DNA of 64,000 nt from Alicycliphilus sp. UBA6560 (GTDB lineage Bacteria; Pseudomonadota; Gammaproteobacteria; Burkholderiales; Burkholderiaceae_C), in assembly GCA_002434305.1 (NCBI GenBank), contig DJJU01000007.1, forward strand, positions 124,001-188,000, read 5' to 3'. Positions 7,950-16,880 of the stretch are shown in pieces; position 1 is the stretch's first letter; each line of letters begins with the position of its first letter. A model generated the notes under the pieces. It saw only the letters and a program-made list of their open reading frames with translations, was not told the origin of the DNA and searched no databases. A program made the position numbers and the translations under genes.

Positions 7950-8507
7950 TCAGGCCAACGTGGCCCAAAGAGCCAGGTCTTCGGATGTCAGCTCGCCCAT
8001 TTTACGCTTCAAGATGCTGCCATCTGCCGCAAAAAGTACGGTAAAGGGCAGGCCACCTCGCTCGTTGCCCAGAGCGCGGCCGATGTCCGAGCCGGCCAGC
8101 CCGCCCAGCGCCAGCGGAAACTGCAGCGGCACGCGCTGCAGGAATTTCTGCACGTTGGCCGCCTGGTCGATGGCCAGCCCCACCACCTGCCAGCCACGCG
8201 CGCGCTGCTCGGCGTGGAAGCGGTCCAGCAGCGGCAGCTCCTGCACGCAGGGCGGGCACCAAGTGGCCCAGAAGTTCAGCAGCAGCGGGCGGCCGCGCAG
8301 ATCGGCCATGCGCAGCGCCTCGCCCTGCAGGCCTTCGAAGGTGGCGCCCCACAGCTGCGCGGCGGCGTCCGGCTGCGCCGGGCCGGGCGACAGCCGCCAG
8401 GCGGCCAGGCCGGCACCGCCCAGCCCGGCCAGGGCGCCGACGCCGATGGCCAGCCAGCGGCGTCGGCCTGATGACAGGAGGGAAGGCGGAGGGGTCGTTT
8501 CGGTCAT
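7950..8507 (-). CDS. TlpA-family thiol-disulfide reductase
   Basis: 185 residues. A single N-terminal membrane anchor (about residues 18-37) and a periplasmic thioredoxin fold with WCPPC (Cys84, Cys87) in the TlpA/ResA context NFWATWCPPCVQELP. Expected to keep periplasmic thiols reduced, for example during cytochrome maturation. It follows the nucleotidyltransferase-like gene by 18 nt and is probably co-transcribed with it; accB begins 119 nt further on. Confidence 0.9.
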   Translation of the reverse strand: MTETTPPPSLLSSGRRRWLAIGVGALAGLGGAGLAAWRLSPGPAQPDAAAQLWGATFEGLQGEALRMADLRGRPLLLNFWATWCPPCVQELPLLDRFHAEQRARGWQVVGLAIDQAANVQKFLQRVPLQFPLALGGLAGSDIGRALGNERGGLPFTVLFAADGSILKRKMGELTSEDLALWATLA

Positions 8508-8525
8508 GCGCGGCGGGTGAATGGG

Positions 8526-9140
8526 TCAGTCATGCGGGGTGGGTGCGTCGTCCTGCTCCAGCAGGCGCTGCACGGCCTGGGCGTCGCCACGCGGCGCGCG
8601 GCCGCGCGCGTCGGGGCGCAGGGCGCCGCGCAGATCATCCAGATCGTAGATCAGCAGGTGCACGCCGATGGCCTCGCCCAGCTCGGGCGAATGGCTGGAC
8701 AGGCTGAGCATCTCCACCGGCTCGCCGCGAAAGCCCGTCACGGCGCGCGGCTCGTAGCTCACGCGGTGGTCGATCAGGGCGATCTCGGCGCTCTTGCTGT
8801 CGTCGCAGAACAGGCTCAGGTGGATGTCCGACAGCCGCGTGGCCGTGCCGTGCCAGACGGCGCCGCCCAGGTAGGGGCGAAAGGCCTGCAGCCGCTGCAT
8901 CCACATCAGGGCCAGCTGGCGCAGGGCACGCAGCTCCTGCGGCTGGGTGTCGGCGCAGAACAGGCCGATGTAGGCGCGCACGGCGTCTTCCACTAGGTCG
9001 TTGTCGGGCAGCGCGGTGCGGCTGGGCAGGCCCAGCTCGCGCACGGCGCGGCGCTTGGCGGCGCCCCATTCCAGGCCCTCCTCCACGGCCATGCGGGCGG
9101 CGGCGTTGGCGATCTCGATGGCAAGTGCGCTGGAGGACAT
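8526..9140 (-). CDS. Nucleotidyltransferase-like protein of unknown function
   Basis: 204 residues. The stretch GAVWHGTATRLSDIHLSLF at 93-111 has the look of a minimal nucleotidyltransferase core (G-x3-4-[GS]-[TS]..SDI.L), but only one clear acidic residue of the expected pair is visible (Asp105), and further domains are not recognised. The N-terminal 30 residues are helical. It stands back-to-back with mpl, 201 nt apart, and can be mistaken in annotation for a Mur ligase by proximity; nothing in the protein supports that. The longer frame running past this ATG is an antisense artefact of mpl. Confidence 0.7.
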   Translation of the reverse strand: MSSSALAIEIANAAARMAVEEGLEWGAAKRRAVRELGLPSRTALPDNDLVEDAVRAYIGLFCADTQPQELRALRQLALMWMQRLQAFRPYLGGAVWHGTATRLSDIHLSLFCDDSKSAEIALIDHRVSYEPRAVTGFRGEPVEMLSLSSHSPELGEAIGVHLLIYDLDDLRGALRPDARGRAPRGDAQAVQRLLEQDDAPTPHD

Positions 9141-9243
9141 AGCGATGCGGGCAGGGTGCGGGGGCAGCGGCCATTGTGGCCTGCCGCGGCGCCCCGGGGG
9201 CAGCCCAATGCGCTCGCCCGGCAGGGGCATTGCAGCCCGGTCA

Positions 9244-9305
9244 GCTACGCTTTCAATAGCTGCCAGCGCTTGTGCAGCAAGCGCTGGAGGCTGATTTGAC
9301 TCATA
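9244..9305 (+). repeat. R60 repeat copy 2 (intergenic)
   Basis: GCTACGC..ATAGCTGCCAGCGCTTG..CAAGCGCTGGAGGC.GATTTGACTCATA: a near-consensus full copy between the nucleotidyltransferase-like gene and mpl. It carries the unmodified ATAGCTG core. Confidence 0.85.
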
Positions 9306-9329
9306 TTCCGCATGGCCCTGCGGCCTTCT

Positions 9330-9335
9330 TAGAAT
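9330..9335 (+). promoter_or_regulatory. Putative -10 box of mpl
   Basis: TAGAAT ends 6 nt before the mpl ATG, so the normal +1 position coincides with the A of ATG; no Shine-Dalgarno is present. The -35 region (around 9306-9311, TTCCGC) is weak. Confidence 0.5.
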
Positions 9336-9341
9336 GCCCCC

Positions 9342-10739
9342 ATGCACATACACATCCTGGGCATTTGCGGCACTTTCATGGGCGGGCTGGCGGCGCTGGC
9401 GCGCGAGGCGGGCCACCGGGTGACCGGCTGCGACGCGGGCGTCTATCCGCCCATGAGCGACCAGCTGGCCGCCCTGGGCATCGAACTGATCGAGGGCTAC
9501 GGCGCCGACCAGATGGCCTTGAAGCCCGACATGTTCGTCATCGGCAACGTGGTCAGCCGCGCCCGGCTGGCGGACAGCACGGCGAAGTTCCCGCTGATGG
9601 AGGCCATCCTGGACGCCGGCGCACCCTACACCAGCGGCCCGCAGTGGCTGGCCGAGCACGTGCTGGCCGGCCGCCACGTGCTGGCCGTGGCCGGCACGCA
9701 CGGCAAGACCACCACCACCTCGATGCTGGCCTGGATCCTGGAGAGCGCCGGCCTGGCGCCCGGCTTCCTGGTCGGCGGCGTGCCGCTGGACTTCGGCGTC
9801 TCCGCCCGGCTGGGCCGCCAGGTGGCGGGGCAGCAGCGCCCGCTGTTCGTGATCGAGGCGGACGAGTACGACACCGCGTTTTTCGACAAGCGCAGCAAGT
9901 TCGTGCACTACCGCCCGCGCACGGCGGTGCTGAACAACCTGGAGTTCGATCACGCCGACATCTTCGACGACCTGGGCGCCATCGAGCGGCAGTTCCACCA
10001 CCTGGTGCGCACCGTGCCGCCGTCCGGGCGGGTGGTGGTCAACAGGCTGGAGGAAAGCCTGGCGCGCGTGCTGCACCAGGGCTGCTGGAGCAGCGTGGCC
10101 AGCTTCGGCGCGGCCGACAGCGACTTCACCGCCGACGGGCCGCCGCACGACTTCGCCGTGCTGCGCCGCGGCCAGGCCGGGCCGGCCGGCCGCGTGCAGT
10201 GGGCCCTGAGCGGCGTACACAACCAGCTCAACGCCCTGGCCGCCATCGCCGCCGCCGAACACGTGGGCGTGGCGCCAGCGCAGGCTTGCGCGGCCCTGGC
10301 GCATTTTCAGAACGTGCGCCGGCGCATGGAGCTGCGCGGCAACGTGCGCGGCATCGCCGTCTACGACGACTTCGCCCACCACCCCACGGCGATCCGCACC
10401 ACGCTCCATGGTCTGCGCCAGCGCCTGGGGCCGAACGCGCGCATCCTGGCCGTGTTCGAGCCGCGCAGCAACACCATGAAGCTGGGCACCATGGCCGCCC
10501 AGCTGCCCTGGGCGCTGGAGCCGGCCGACCTGTCGTTTTGCCACACCGGCGGGCTGGACTGGGACGCCGCCGCCGCGCTAGCGCCCCTGGGCGTGCGGGC
10601 GCAGACAGCCGGCGATGTGGCCACCCTGGCCGCGCAGGTGGCGGCCGCCGCGCAGCCGGGCGACCACGTGGTGTGCATGAGCAACGGCAGCTTCGGCGGC
10701 ATCCATGCCCGGCTGCTGCAGCTGCTGGCCGCGCCATGA
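9342..10739 (+). CDS. mpl: UDP-MurNAc:L-Ala-gamma-D-Glu-meso-DAP ligase (murein peptide recycling)
   Basis: 465 residues, a Mur ligase family member beginning MHIHILGICGTFMGGLAALA, the Mpl-specific form of the N-terminal Rossmann loop (MurC has GIGG.GM). ATP loop GTHGKTTTT near residues 118-126; N-rich NNLEFDHADIF and DDFAHHPTA (Mpl/MurC type) follow. It joins recovered tripeptide to UDP-MurNAc. The stop overlaps the next start (ATGA), so the hydrolase gene is translationally coupled. Likely leaderless (see -10 box). Confidence 0.95.
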   Translation: MHIHILGICGTFMGGLAALAREAGHRVTGCDAGVYPPMSDQLAALGIELIEGYGADQMALKPDMFVIGNVVSRARLADSTAKFPLMEAILDAGAPYTSGPQWLAEHVLAGRHVLAVAGTHGKTTTTSMLAWILESAGLAPGFLVGGVPLDFGVSARLGRQVAGQQRPLFVIEADEYDTAFFDKRSKFVHYRPRTAVLNNLEFDHADIFDDLGAIERQFHHLVRTVPPSGRVVVNRLEESLARVLHQGCWSSVASFGAADSDFTADGPPHDFAVLRRGQAGPAGRVQWALSGVHNQLNALAAIAAAEHVGVAPAQACAALAHFQNVRRRMELRGNVRGIAVYDDFAHHPTAIRTTLHGLRQRLGPNARILAVFEPRSNTMKLGTMAAQLPWALEPADLSFCHTGGLDWDAAAALAPLGVRAQTAGDVATLAAQVAAAAQPGDHVVCMSNGSFGGIHARLLQLLAAP

Positions 10740-11557
10740 GCGGCAGCCCAGGCGCCGCAGCCGCCGCGCCGCAGGATCGGTGGATCGCCACCGGCCGGGG
10801 CCGCCTGCTGACGCGGCGCTGGGCAGGCAGCAACGACGCGGCCGCGGCGCCGCTGGTGCTGCTGCACGACTCGCTGGGCTGCGTGGCCCTGTGGCGCGAC
10901 TTCCCCGCCCTGCTGGCGCGCCAGACCGGGCGCAGCGTCATCGCCTACGACCGACTGGGCTTTGGCCAGTCCGACCGGCGCACGGACCGGCTGGCGCCGG
11001 ACTTCATCGAAGAGGAGGCACGCGAATTCTTCCCCCGGCTGCGCGAGCAGCTGGGCCTGGAGCGCTTCGCCCTGTTCGGCCACAGCGTGGGCGGCGGCAT
11101 GGCCGTGCACTGCGCGGCCCTGCACGCCGATGGCTGCGAGGCGCTCATCACCGAATCGGCCCAGGCCTTCGTGGAGGACCGCACACGGGACGGCATCCTG
11201 CAGGCCCAGGCGGCCTTCCAGGACCCGCAGGAGCGCGAGCGCCTGCGCCGCTACCACGCAGACAAGGCGGAGTGGGTGCTGGACGCCTGGATCGGCACCT
11301 GGCTGTCGCCGCAGTTCGCCTCCTGGTCGCTCAACGACGTACTGCCCCGGGTGTGCTGCCGCACGCTGGTGCTGCACGGCAGCGACGACGAATACGGCTC
11401 GCGCGCCCACCCCGAGGCCATCGCCGCCCGCGTGGCCGGCCCAGCGCGGCTGGAGGTGCTGGCGGACACCCGGCACGTGCCGCACCGCGAGCATCCCACG
11501 CAGGTGGCGCAGCGGGTGGCGGACTTCCTGGCCGCCGCTGCGGACGTCGATCAGTAG
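10736..11557 (+). CDS. Alpha/beta-fold hydrolase
   Basis: 273 residues. Nucleophile elbow GHSVGGG with Ser117, an acidic residue in LVLHGSDDEYGS and a terminal His in DTRHVPHREHP complete an alpha/beta hydrolase triad; HDSLGC near 44-49 may supply the oxyanion hole. Substrate unknown. Coupled to mpl by a 4-bp ATGA overlap. Its last 7 nt overlap the end of the convergent ruvC, with no room for a terminator. Confidence 0.88.
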   Translation: MSGSPGAAAAAPQDRWIATGRGRLLTRRWAGSNDAAAAPLVLLHDSLGCVALWRDFPALLARQTGRSVIAYDRLGFGQSDRRTDRLAPDFIEEEAREFFPRLREQLGLERFALFGHSVGGGMAVHCAALHADGCEALITESAQAFVEDRTRDGILQAQAAFQDPQERERLRRYHADKAEWVLDAWIGTWLSPQFASWSLNDVLPRVCCRTLVLHGSDDEYGSRAHPEAIAARVAGPARLEVLADTRHVPHREHPTQVAQRVADFLAAAADVDQ

Positions 11558-12099
11558 CTGCGCCCGCCCTTGTACAGCGCGTGCTGGCGGCGGCTGAGCT
11601 GCGCCACCGCCCCCACGCGGGCCATGGCGGCGCCGGCATGGGCGTGGGTGATGGCCATGCCCAGCGCGTCGGCCGCGTCGGGGCCTGGCAAGCCGGGCAG
11701 CTGCAGCAGGCGGCGCACCATCTCCTGCACCTGGGCCTTGGCCGCGCGGCCGTGGCCCACCACGGCTTTCTTCATCTGCAGCGCCGTGTATTCGGCCACC
11801 GGCAGCTGCGCGTTGACCAGCGCCGTCAGCGCTGCGCCGCGCGCCTGGCCCAGCAGCAGCGAGGACTGCGGGTTGACGTTGACGAACACGATCTCCACCG
11901 CCGCCGCCTCGGGCTGGTAGCGCGCCGCCACCTCGCCGATGCCGTCGAACAGCACCTTCAGCCGGCCCGGCAGGTCGCCCAGCGCCAGCCCCGTGGTGCG
12001 GATGGTGCCGCTGGCCACGTAGGCCAGCTGCTGGCCCTGCACGTCCACCACGCCGAAGCCGGTGGTCTGCAGGCCGGGGTCGATGCCGAGGATTCTCAT
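11551..12099 (-). CDS. ruvC: Holliday junction resolvase, endonuclease subunit
   Basis: 182 residues. Starts MRILGIDPGL with catalytic Asp7; the further acidic residues are in AAAVEIVFVN and PDAADALGMAITH. Cuts Holliday junctions as a dimer together with RuvAB; ruvA and ruvB are not in the window. It starts 73 nt downstream of mtgA and an R60 repeat fills that gap. Confidence 0.95.
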   Translation of the reverse strand: MRILGIDPGLQTTGFGVVDVQGQQLAYVASGTIRTTGLALGDLPGRLKVLFDGIGEVAARYQPEAAAVEIVFVNVNPQSSLLLGQARGAALTALVNAQLPVAEYTALQMKKAVVGHGRAAKAQVQEMVRRLLQLPGLPGPDAADALGMAITHAHAGAAMARVGAVAQLSRRQHALYKGGRSY

Positions 12100-12102
12100 G
12101 AA

Positions 12103-12166
12103 CTATGCTTTTGATAGCTGCCAGCGCTTGCTGGTATTGGGTTGAAGGCCGTTTTGATGCTTATTC
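12103..12166 (+). repeat. R60 repeat copy 3 (intergenic, mtgA-ruvC)
   Basis: CTATGCTTTTGATAGCTGCC then AGCGCTTGCTGG, GGGTTGAAGGCCGTTTTGATG: full copy filling the gap between mtgA and ruvC. Confidence 0.85.
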
Positions 12167-12172
12167 CACGCG

Positions 12173-12892
12173 TCACGGCAGCTCGGAGCGGCCCATGCGC
12201 GCCTGCAGGCTGCGGCTGCGCGCGGCCAGGTAGGCCGAGCCCGGCGTTTTCTCGAAGCGCTTGGGCGCCGGCAGCATGACGGCCAGGCGCGCCGCCTCGC
12301 CGGCGGACAGCTGGCGGGCGCTCTTGCGATGGTAGTGCTGCGCCGCCGCCTCGGCGCCGAAGACGCCTTCGCCCCACTCCACGCTGTTGAGGTAGATCTC
12401 CAGGATGCGGCGCTTCGTCAGCAGCCGCTCCAGCGCGAAGGTCAGCACCAGCTCCTGGCCCTTCCTCAGCAGCGTGCGCTCGCCCGACAGCAGCAGGTTC
12501 TTGGCCAGCTGCTGGGTGATGGTGGAGCCGCCGCGGATGCGCGGCGCGCGCGTGCCGGCGCGGGGGCTGTCCGCCTGCGCGGCCAGCCGGGCGTTGCGCT
12601 GCCAGGCCTTTTCCATGGCTTCCCAGTCCACGCCCTCGTGGGTGGCAAAGCCGTCGTCCTCGGCGGCCACCACGGCGCGCTTGAGGTGGTCGGAGATCTG
12701 CGCGTACGGCACCCACTGCCGGCGCCAGCGCAGCCCGCCGCCGCCCGCCACCTGTGCCCAGGCCTCGGAGCGCTGGAAGGCGGTGGACTCGGGGTCGATG
12801 GCCGCCATGGCGGCGATGCGCAGCACGAAGAACAGCTGCAGCGCCAGCACCGCGCACAGCACCAGGCCCAGCCAGCGCAGCAGCCCCCGCAT
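12173..12892 (-). CDS. mtgA: Monofunctional biosynthetic peptidoglycan transglycosylase
   Basis: 239 residues, GT51 family. One N-terminal membrane helix (about 5-32), then VAAEDDGFATHEGVDW with catalytic Glu78, the second motif GGSTITQQLAKNLLLS and LTKRRILEIYLNSVEWGEGVFG. Polymerises lipid II glycan strands at the outer face of the inner membrane without transpeptidase activity. ATG chosen just upstream of the membrane helix; it lies 8 nt after the aroE stop, ending the rnr-tonB-aroE-mtgA group. Confidence 0.95.
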   Translation of the reverse strand: MRGLLRWLGLVLCAVLALQLFFVLRIAAMAAIDPESTAFQRSEAWAQVAGGGGLRWRRQWVPYAQISDHLKRAVVAAEDDGFATHEGVDWEAMEKAWQRNARLAAQADSPRAGTRAPRIRGGSTITQQLAKNLLLSGERTLLRKGQELVLTFALERLLTKRRILEIYLNSVEWGEGVFGAEAAAQHYHRKSARQLSAGEAARLAVMLPAPKRFEKTPGSAYLAARSRSLQARMGRSELP

Positions 12893-12900
12893 GGCAGCCG

Positions 12901-13743
12901 TCAAAACAGGGTTTTGCGGAGCTCGGCCAGCACCTGCTCGGCCGGCGGCTGCACGCCGCGCCACAGCGCGAAGGCGGCCGCCGCCTGGTGCACCAGCATG
13001 CCCAGCCCGTCGCGCGGCTGGCCGCCCTGCGCGCGCGCCCAGTCCAGGAAGCCCTGGGCCGCGGGCCCGTACATCATGTCGTAGGCCAGGGCGCCGGGGC
13101 GCAGGGCGCCGGCCGGCACGGGGATGGCGCCGCCCTCCAGGCTGCTGGCGGTGGCGTTGATGACGATGTCGAAATCGCCCTTCAGCCCTTGCTGGCCCTG
13201 CGCCAGCAGCTCTACTTTGTGTAGCGCCGCCAGTTCGGCGTGGCGCGCCACCAGGGCCTGGGCGCGTGCCGCCGTGCGGTTGGTGACGACGATGCGCCGC
13301 GGCTGCTGCGTCAGCAGCGGGCCCAGCACGCCGGCCGCCGCGCCGCCGGCGCCGGCCAGCAGCAGGTCGCAGCCAACGATGGGCCTGCCGGCGCCTTGCA
13401 CGATGTCGGCCACCAGGCCCAGGCCGTCGGTGTTGTCGGCGTGCCAGCTGCCGTCCGGCTGCAGGGTCAGCGTGTTGGCCGCGCCGGCCAGCTGCACGCG
13501 CTGGCTGATCTGGCTGGCACACTGGGCGGCCTCGTGCTTGAAGGGCACGGTGACGTTGCAGCCGCGCCCGCCGCGCGCCGCAAACGCGGCCAGGGCGTCG
13601 GCAAAGCCGTCCACCGGCGCCAGCAGCGGCTCGTAGACCAGGGCCTGGCCGGTCAGCTCGGCAAAGCGGGCATGGATCCAGGGCGAGCGGCTGTGGGCGA
13701 TGGGGTGGCCCACCACGCAGTACAGGTCGGGGGTGGTGCTCAT
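12901..13743 (-). CDS. aroE: Shikimate dehydrogenase
   Basis: 280 residues. NADP-dependent reduction of 3-dehydroshikimate. Substrate residues in HSRSPWIH, NVTVPFKHEA (catalytic Lys69) and ADNTDGLGLV; nucleotide loop GAGGAAAGVLGPL; NATASSLEGG. The ATG overlaps the upstream tonB-like stop (ATGA). About residues 172-193 are encoded by a copy of the R60 repeat, read in sense, between the dinucleotide-binding part and the INAT motif. Confidence 0.96.
   Translation of the reverse strand: MSTTPDLYCVVGHPIAHSRSPWIHARFAELTGQALVYEPLLAPVDGFADALAAFAARGGRGCNVTVPFKHEAAQCASQISQRVQLAGAANTLTLQPDGSWHADNTDGLGLVADIVQGAGRPIVGCDLLLAGAGGAAAGVLGPLLTQQPRRIVVTNRTAARAQALVARHAELAALHKVELLAQGQQGLKGDFDIVINATASSLEGGAIPVPAGALRPGALAYDMMYGPAAQGFLDWARAQGGQPRDGLGMLVHQAAAAFALWRGVQPPAEQVLAELRKTLF
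13165..13226 (-). repeat. R60 repeat copy 4 (inside aroE, sense)
   Basis: On the coding strand: GCTACACAAAGTAGAGCTGC, then TGGCGCAGGGCCAGC, AAGGGCTGAAGGGCGATTTC. It matches intergenic copy 17 closely over AAGGGCTGAAGG.GATTTC. The codon that is TAG in most intergenic copies is GAG here. Confidence 0.7.
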
Positions 13744-14609
13744 CAGCGCAAATCCGTTTCCAGCGTCTGCTCGCGCGTGAACTTGAAGCGCGCGACCAGC
13801 GCCAGCTGGTCCATCTGGGCCCGCATGGCCGGGCCGAAGCTGCCAAACGGCCCGGCGGCGCGGGCGATCGCCTCGGCGCGGCGGTCCAGGTGGCGGTTGC
13901 CCGAGCTTTGGGCGATCTCGGTCTCCAGCACGCGCCCGTCGTGGTTGACGGTGAGGATCATGACCAGCTCGCCATAGAGCTTCTTGCCGCCGTGCTCGGG
14001 AAAGTTCTGCGTGCCCTTGTCCTCCACCTTGCGGCGCAGCGCGTCGTAGTAGACGGCGTGCACGCCCTCCATGGTGGCGGGGCTGACGTAGCGCTTGCGC
14101 GGGCGGGCGTTTTCTTCGTTGATGCGTCGCTCGATCTCGGCCAGCAGCTTTTGCAGGTGCAGGCGCTTTTGCTCCTGCGTCTGCTGCTGGGCGCTGTCGC
14201 TGGGCGCGCGCGGGTCGGGCACGGGCATGACGGCCAGCTCCTTGCGCACCTGGGCCAGCAGCTGGGTCTGCTGCTGCAGCATCTGGTCCATGCGGCGCTG
14301 GGCGTCCTCCAGGTCTTCGCCGATGGCCGTCAGGGCCGAGTACGGCAGCGGGCTGGTAGCGCGCCCTTGCGCGGCGTCGCCGCCGCCGGCCAGGGCCGAC
14401 TGGGCGATGGCCTGGGCCTTGTCCGGCGCGCCGGTGGACTTGGCGTTGACCAGGATGACCTCCAGCGGCGTGTCCTGGAACACCCGGTTGAAGCCCTCGG
14501 GGTCGACGAAGCGCACGGTGAGCAGCACCGCATGCACGGCGATCGACAGGCCCAGCGCGATCTGCAGCGTGGACAGGCGCTGGGGCAAAGAAGCGGCGGC
14601 GTTTTTCAC
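13743..14609 (-). CDS. TonB/TolA-type energy transducer, C-terminal domain protein
   Basis: 288 residues. N-terminal membrane anchor (about 12-34) with a His within it (SIAVHAVLLTVRF), as in TonB where this His couples to ExbBD; a charged, Gln-rich coiled-coil section (100-180) rather than the classical Pro-Lys spacer; a C-terminal TonB-like domain (about 185-288) with YVSPAT and YGELVMILTVNHDGRV. No exbBD or receptor is nearby, so its partner is unknown. Overlaps rnr at the start and aroE at the end by 4 bp each. Confidence 0.85.
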   Translation of the reverse strand: MKNAAASLPQRLSTLQIALGLSIAVHAVLLTVRFVDPEGFNRVFQDTPLEVILVNAKSTGAPDKAQAIAQSALAGGGDAAQGRATSPLPYSALTAIGEDLEDAQRRMDQMLQQQTQLLAQVRKELAVMPVPDPRAPSDSAQQQTQEQKRLHLQKLLAEIERRINEENARPRKRYVSPATMEGVHAVYYDALRRKVEDKGTQNFPEHGGKKLYGELVMILTVNHDGRVLETEIAQSSGNRHLDRRAEAIARAAGPFGSFGPAMRAQMDQLALVARFKFTREQTLETDLR

Positions 14610-16735
14610 GGCGCCGGATTATCGGCGCTGCCGCCCGCGGCGGCGCCCTCCCCGGCCGCGGCCTCGCCGCTGCCCTCGCCGTCGCCCTGCACGTCCACAG
14701 CGATGGCCAGCGGGCCGGCCACGGCGCCGTCGTCGTCCTCGCCGCCATCGCCCTCGTCCACCGGACCGTCGTCGCGCGCATCCAGCGGGTCGTCCAGGCG
14801 CTCCAGCACGGTGCCGTTCACGTCCAGCGCGATCTCGTCGATCTCGCCCAGGCGCACGCGCACCCGGGCGCCGCGCGCGAGGTTTTGTGCGCCCAGCACC
14901 GGCAGCACCAGGGGCAGCGCATCCGCGCGCACCAGAAAGCCGCCGCCGGGCATGCCGTCGCGCACCACGGTGGCGTCGATCTCGGCAATGCCGTTCTGCT
15001 GCAGGTATTTGAGCGTCCACAGCCGCTCCATGCCGGCCTGGTAGGCGTTGTAGGCGCCGTAGGTGGCGTCGAAGCTGCTGATGACGGAAAACAGCTCCGC
15101 GTCCTTGGGTTTGAAGGGCGCGGCCAGCGCCGCCGTGCGGCCGTGTCGCGCGCAGGCGATCACCTGCCACTGGTTGACCAAGTCGACGTAGCGGCGCAGC
15201 GGCGAGGTGGCCCAGGCGTAGCTTTTCACGCCGATGCCGGCGTGCGGCAGCGCCTTGGCGCCCATGCGCACCTTCACGCCCGGCGCCAGACTGGCCTGGC
15301 TGCGGTAGATGCCGGGCACGCCGTGCTCGGCCAGCATCTGGCCCCAGTGGCTGTTGGCGACGATGGCGGCCTCGGCCACGATCAGGTCCAGCGGCGCGCC
15401 GCGCTTGCGCGTGCCGATGACCACCGTCTCGCTGCCGTCCGGCTCGTCGCCCGTCTGCCCCTGCAGGCGGAAGGTGTAGTCGGGCCGGGTGAAGCTCTCG
15501 GGCTTGCCGCGCACCACCTCGCGCTGGGCCTTCAGGTGCCGCGCCAGGCGATATAAAAATGTGAGCTGCTCGCGCAGGCCGGACAAGGCCCGGGGCGTGT
15601 TTTCATGCTCAATGGCCGGGTCGGCCAGCCAGGCCTCGGTGACGATGTGGTCCAGCTGGTCGTGGCGCAGGTTGACGGCGACGGGCACGCGCTCGAGCAG
15701 CGTCTCGCTGGCGGTGATGGCCAGCGTCTGCTCGTCGATGCTCACGTACAGCGACACGGCTGGGTTGGCGCGGCCCTCGTCCAGCGTGTAGCGCTGCACC
15801 ACCTCGTCCGGCAGCATGGTGAGCTTGTGGCCGGGCATGTAGACGGTGGACAGGCGCGTGCGCGCCAGCCGGTCCAGCTCGCCCCCGGGCTGTATCGCCA
15901 GGCCGGGCGCGGCGATGTGGATGCCCAGACGCACCGTGCCCGTACCCAGGCCGGTGAGCGACAGGGCATCGTCGATCTCGGTGGTGGCCGAGTCGTCGAT
16001 GGAAAACGCCTGCACCTCGGCCAGTGGCAGGTCGGCCGGCGGCTCGGGCGCGGCCAGGTCCGGAAAGCCCGTGCCGCGCGGGAAGTGCTCGAACAGAAAG
16101 CGCTGCCAGTGGAACTGGTAGCTCGACGCGATGGCCCCGGCGCGCGTCAGCAGGGCCAGCGGCGCCTCGTGGGCGATGCGGCTGGCCTCCACCACGGCCT
16201 TGTACTCGGGCGCGTTCTTGTCGGGCTTGAACAGGATGCGGTAGAGCTGGTCGCGGATGGGCTGCGGGCAGCTGCCGGCGGCCAGCTCGCCGGCCCAGGC
16301 GTCGATCTGCGCCTGCAGCTGCTTTTTTTTCTCGATGGCGGCCAGGGCCTGCTGCACCACCTCGGCCGAGGCCTTGCGAAAGCGACCCTTGCCGGCGCGG
16401 CGAAAGTAGTGCGGCGCCTCGAACAGCGCCAGCAGCATGGCGGCCTGTTCGGCGGGCGGCGCAGAGGCGGAGAAATACTCGCGCGCCAGCTCGGCGAAGC
16501 CGAACTCCTCCTCGGGCGCGAACTCCCAGGCCAGCGCCGGGTCGATGCCGCCGGCCTGCTCGCGCGCGGCGGCCAGCAGCTCGGCCGGCGCGGGCTTGTC
16601 GAATTTGAGCAGGATGTTGGCGGCCTTGACCTTGACCCGCTTGCCCGAGTCAAGCTCGATCTGCGCGGAATTTTCGGCCTCCGAGAGGATGCGCCCGGCC
16701 AGGAACTTGCCGGCGTCGTCAAACAGTGCATGCAT
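14606..16735 (-). CDS. RNase II/R-family 3'-5' exoribonuclease (RNB domain)
   Basis: 709 residues. The RNB catalytic region has DDALSL and the repeated acidic residues of IDDSATTEIDDALSLTG that bind Mg2+; a C-terminal S1-like region ends in an acidic, Ala/Gly-rich tail (about 650-709). N-terminal cold-shock domains look reduced, so it is closer to the RNase II/VacB-like beta-proteobacterial type than to a full RNase R. The ATG at 16735 is preferred; a second in-frame ATG lies 7 codons upstream. About residues 374-396 are antisense to an R60 copy. First gene of rnr-tonB-aroE-mtgA. Confidence 0.9.
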   Translation of the reverse strand: MHALFDDAGKFLAGRILSEAENSAQIELDSGKRVKVKAANILLKFDKPAPAELLAAAREQAGGIDPALAWEFAPEEEFGFAELAREYFSASAPPAEQAAMLLALFEAPHYFRRAGKGRFRKASAEVVQQALAAIEKKKQLQAQIDAWAGELAAGSCPQPIRDQLYRILFKPDKNAPEYKAVVEASRIAHEAPLALLTRAGAIASSYQFHWQRFLFEHFPRGTGFPDLAAPEPPADLPLAEVQAFSIDDSATTEIDDALSLTGLGTGTVRLGIHIAAPGLAIQPGGELDRLARTRLSTVYMPGHKLTMLPDEVVQRYTLDEGRANPAVSLYVSIDEQTLAITASETLLERVPVAVNLRHDQLDHIVTEAWLADPAIEHENTPRALSGLREQLTFLYRLARHLKAQREVVRGKPESFTRPDYTFRLQGQTGDEPDGSETVVIGTRKRGAPLDLIVAEAAIVANSHWGQMLAEHGVPGIYRSQASLAPGVKVRMGAKALPHAGIGVKSYAWATSPLRRYVDLVNQWQVIACARHGRTAALAAPFKPKDAELFSVISSFDATYGAYNAYQAGMERLWTLKYLQQNGIAEIDATVVRDGMPGGGFLVRADALPLVLPVLGAQNLARGARVRVRLGEIDEIALDVNGTVLERLDDPLDARDDGPVDEGDGGEDDDGAVAGPLAIAVDVQGDGEGSGEAAAGEGAAAGGSADNPAP
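15549..15613 (+). repeat. R60 repeat copy 5 (inside the RNB gene, antisense)
   Basis: GATATAAAAATGTGAGCTGC, then TCGCGCAGGCCGGACAAGG.C and GCGTGTTTTCATGCTCAAT follow the R60 column pattern. The gene reads it on the opposite strand as part of the RNB domain. Confidence 0.6.
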
Positions 16736-16787
16736 AAGGGCGCGATTTTCCCCCATGCGGCCGGCCCGCCCGGGCGGTTGCAGGGTT

Positions 16788-16850
16788 GCTATGCAAAAAA
16801 TAGCTGCAGGCGCTTGTCTGGCGGGCGATGGAGGCCGATTTTGCGCCCAA
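16788..16850 (+). repeat. R60 repeat copy 6 (intergenic)
   Basis: GCTATGCAAAAAATAGCTGC then AGGCGCTTGTCTGG, GATGGAGGCCGATTTTG. Full copy between the divergent RNB exonuclease and O-antigen-ligase-like genes. Confidence 0.85.
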
Positions 16851-16874
16851 TCCAGCAGCCGCCACTGCCCGCCC

Positions 16875-16880
16875 TATCAT
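16875..16880 (+). promoter_or_regulatory. Putative -10 box of the O-antigen-ligase-like gene
   Basis: TATCAT ends 10 nt before the ATG at 16891, which makes the internal ATG at 16879 an unlikely start. Confidence 0.35.

Noticed and set aside
9272..10735. Upstream extension of the alpha/beta hydrolase frame
   Set aside because: It is the +1 shadow frame of mpl; the hydrolase starts at the ATGA overlap at 10736.
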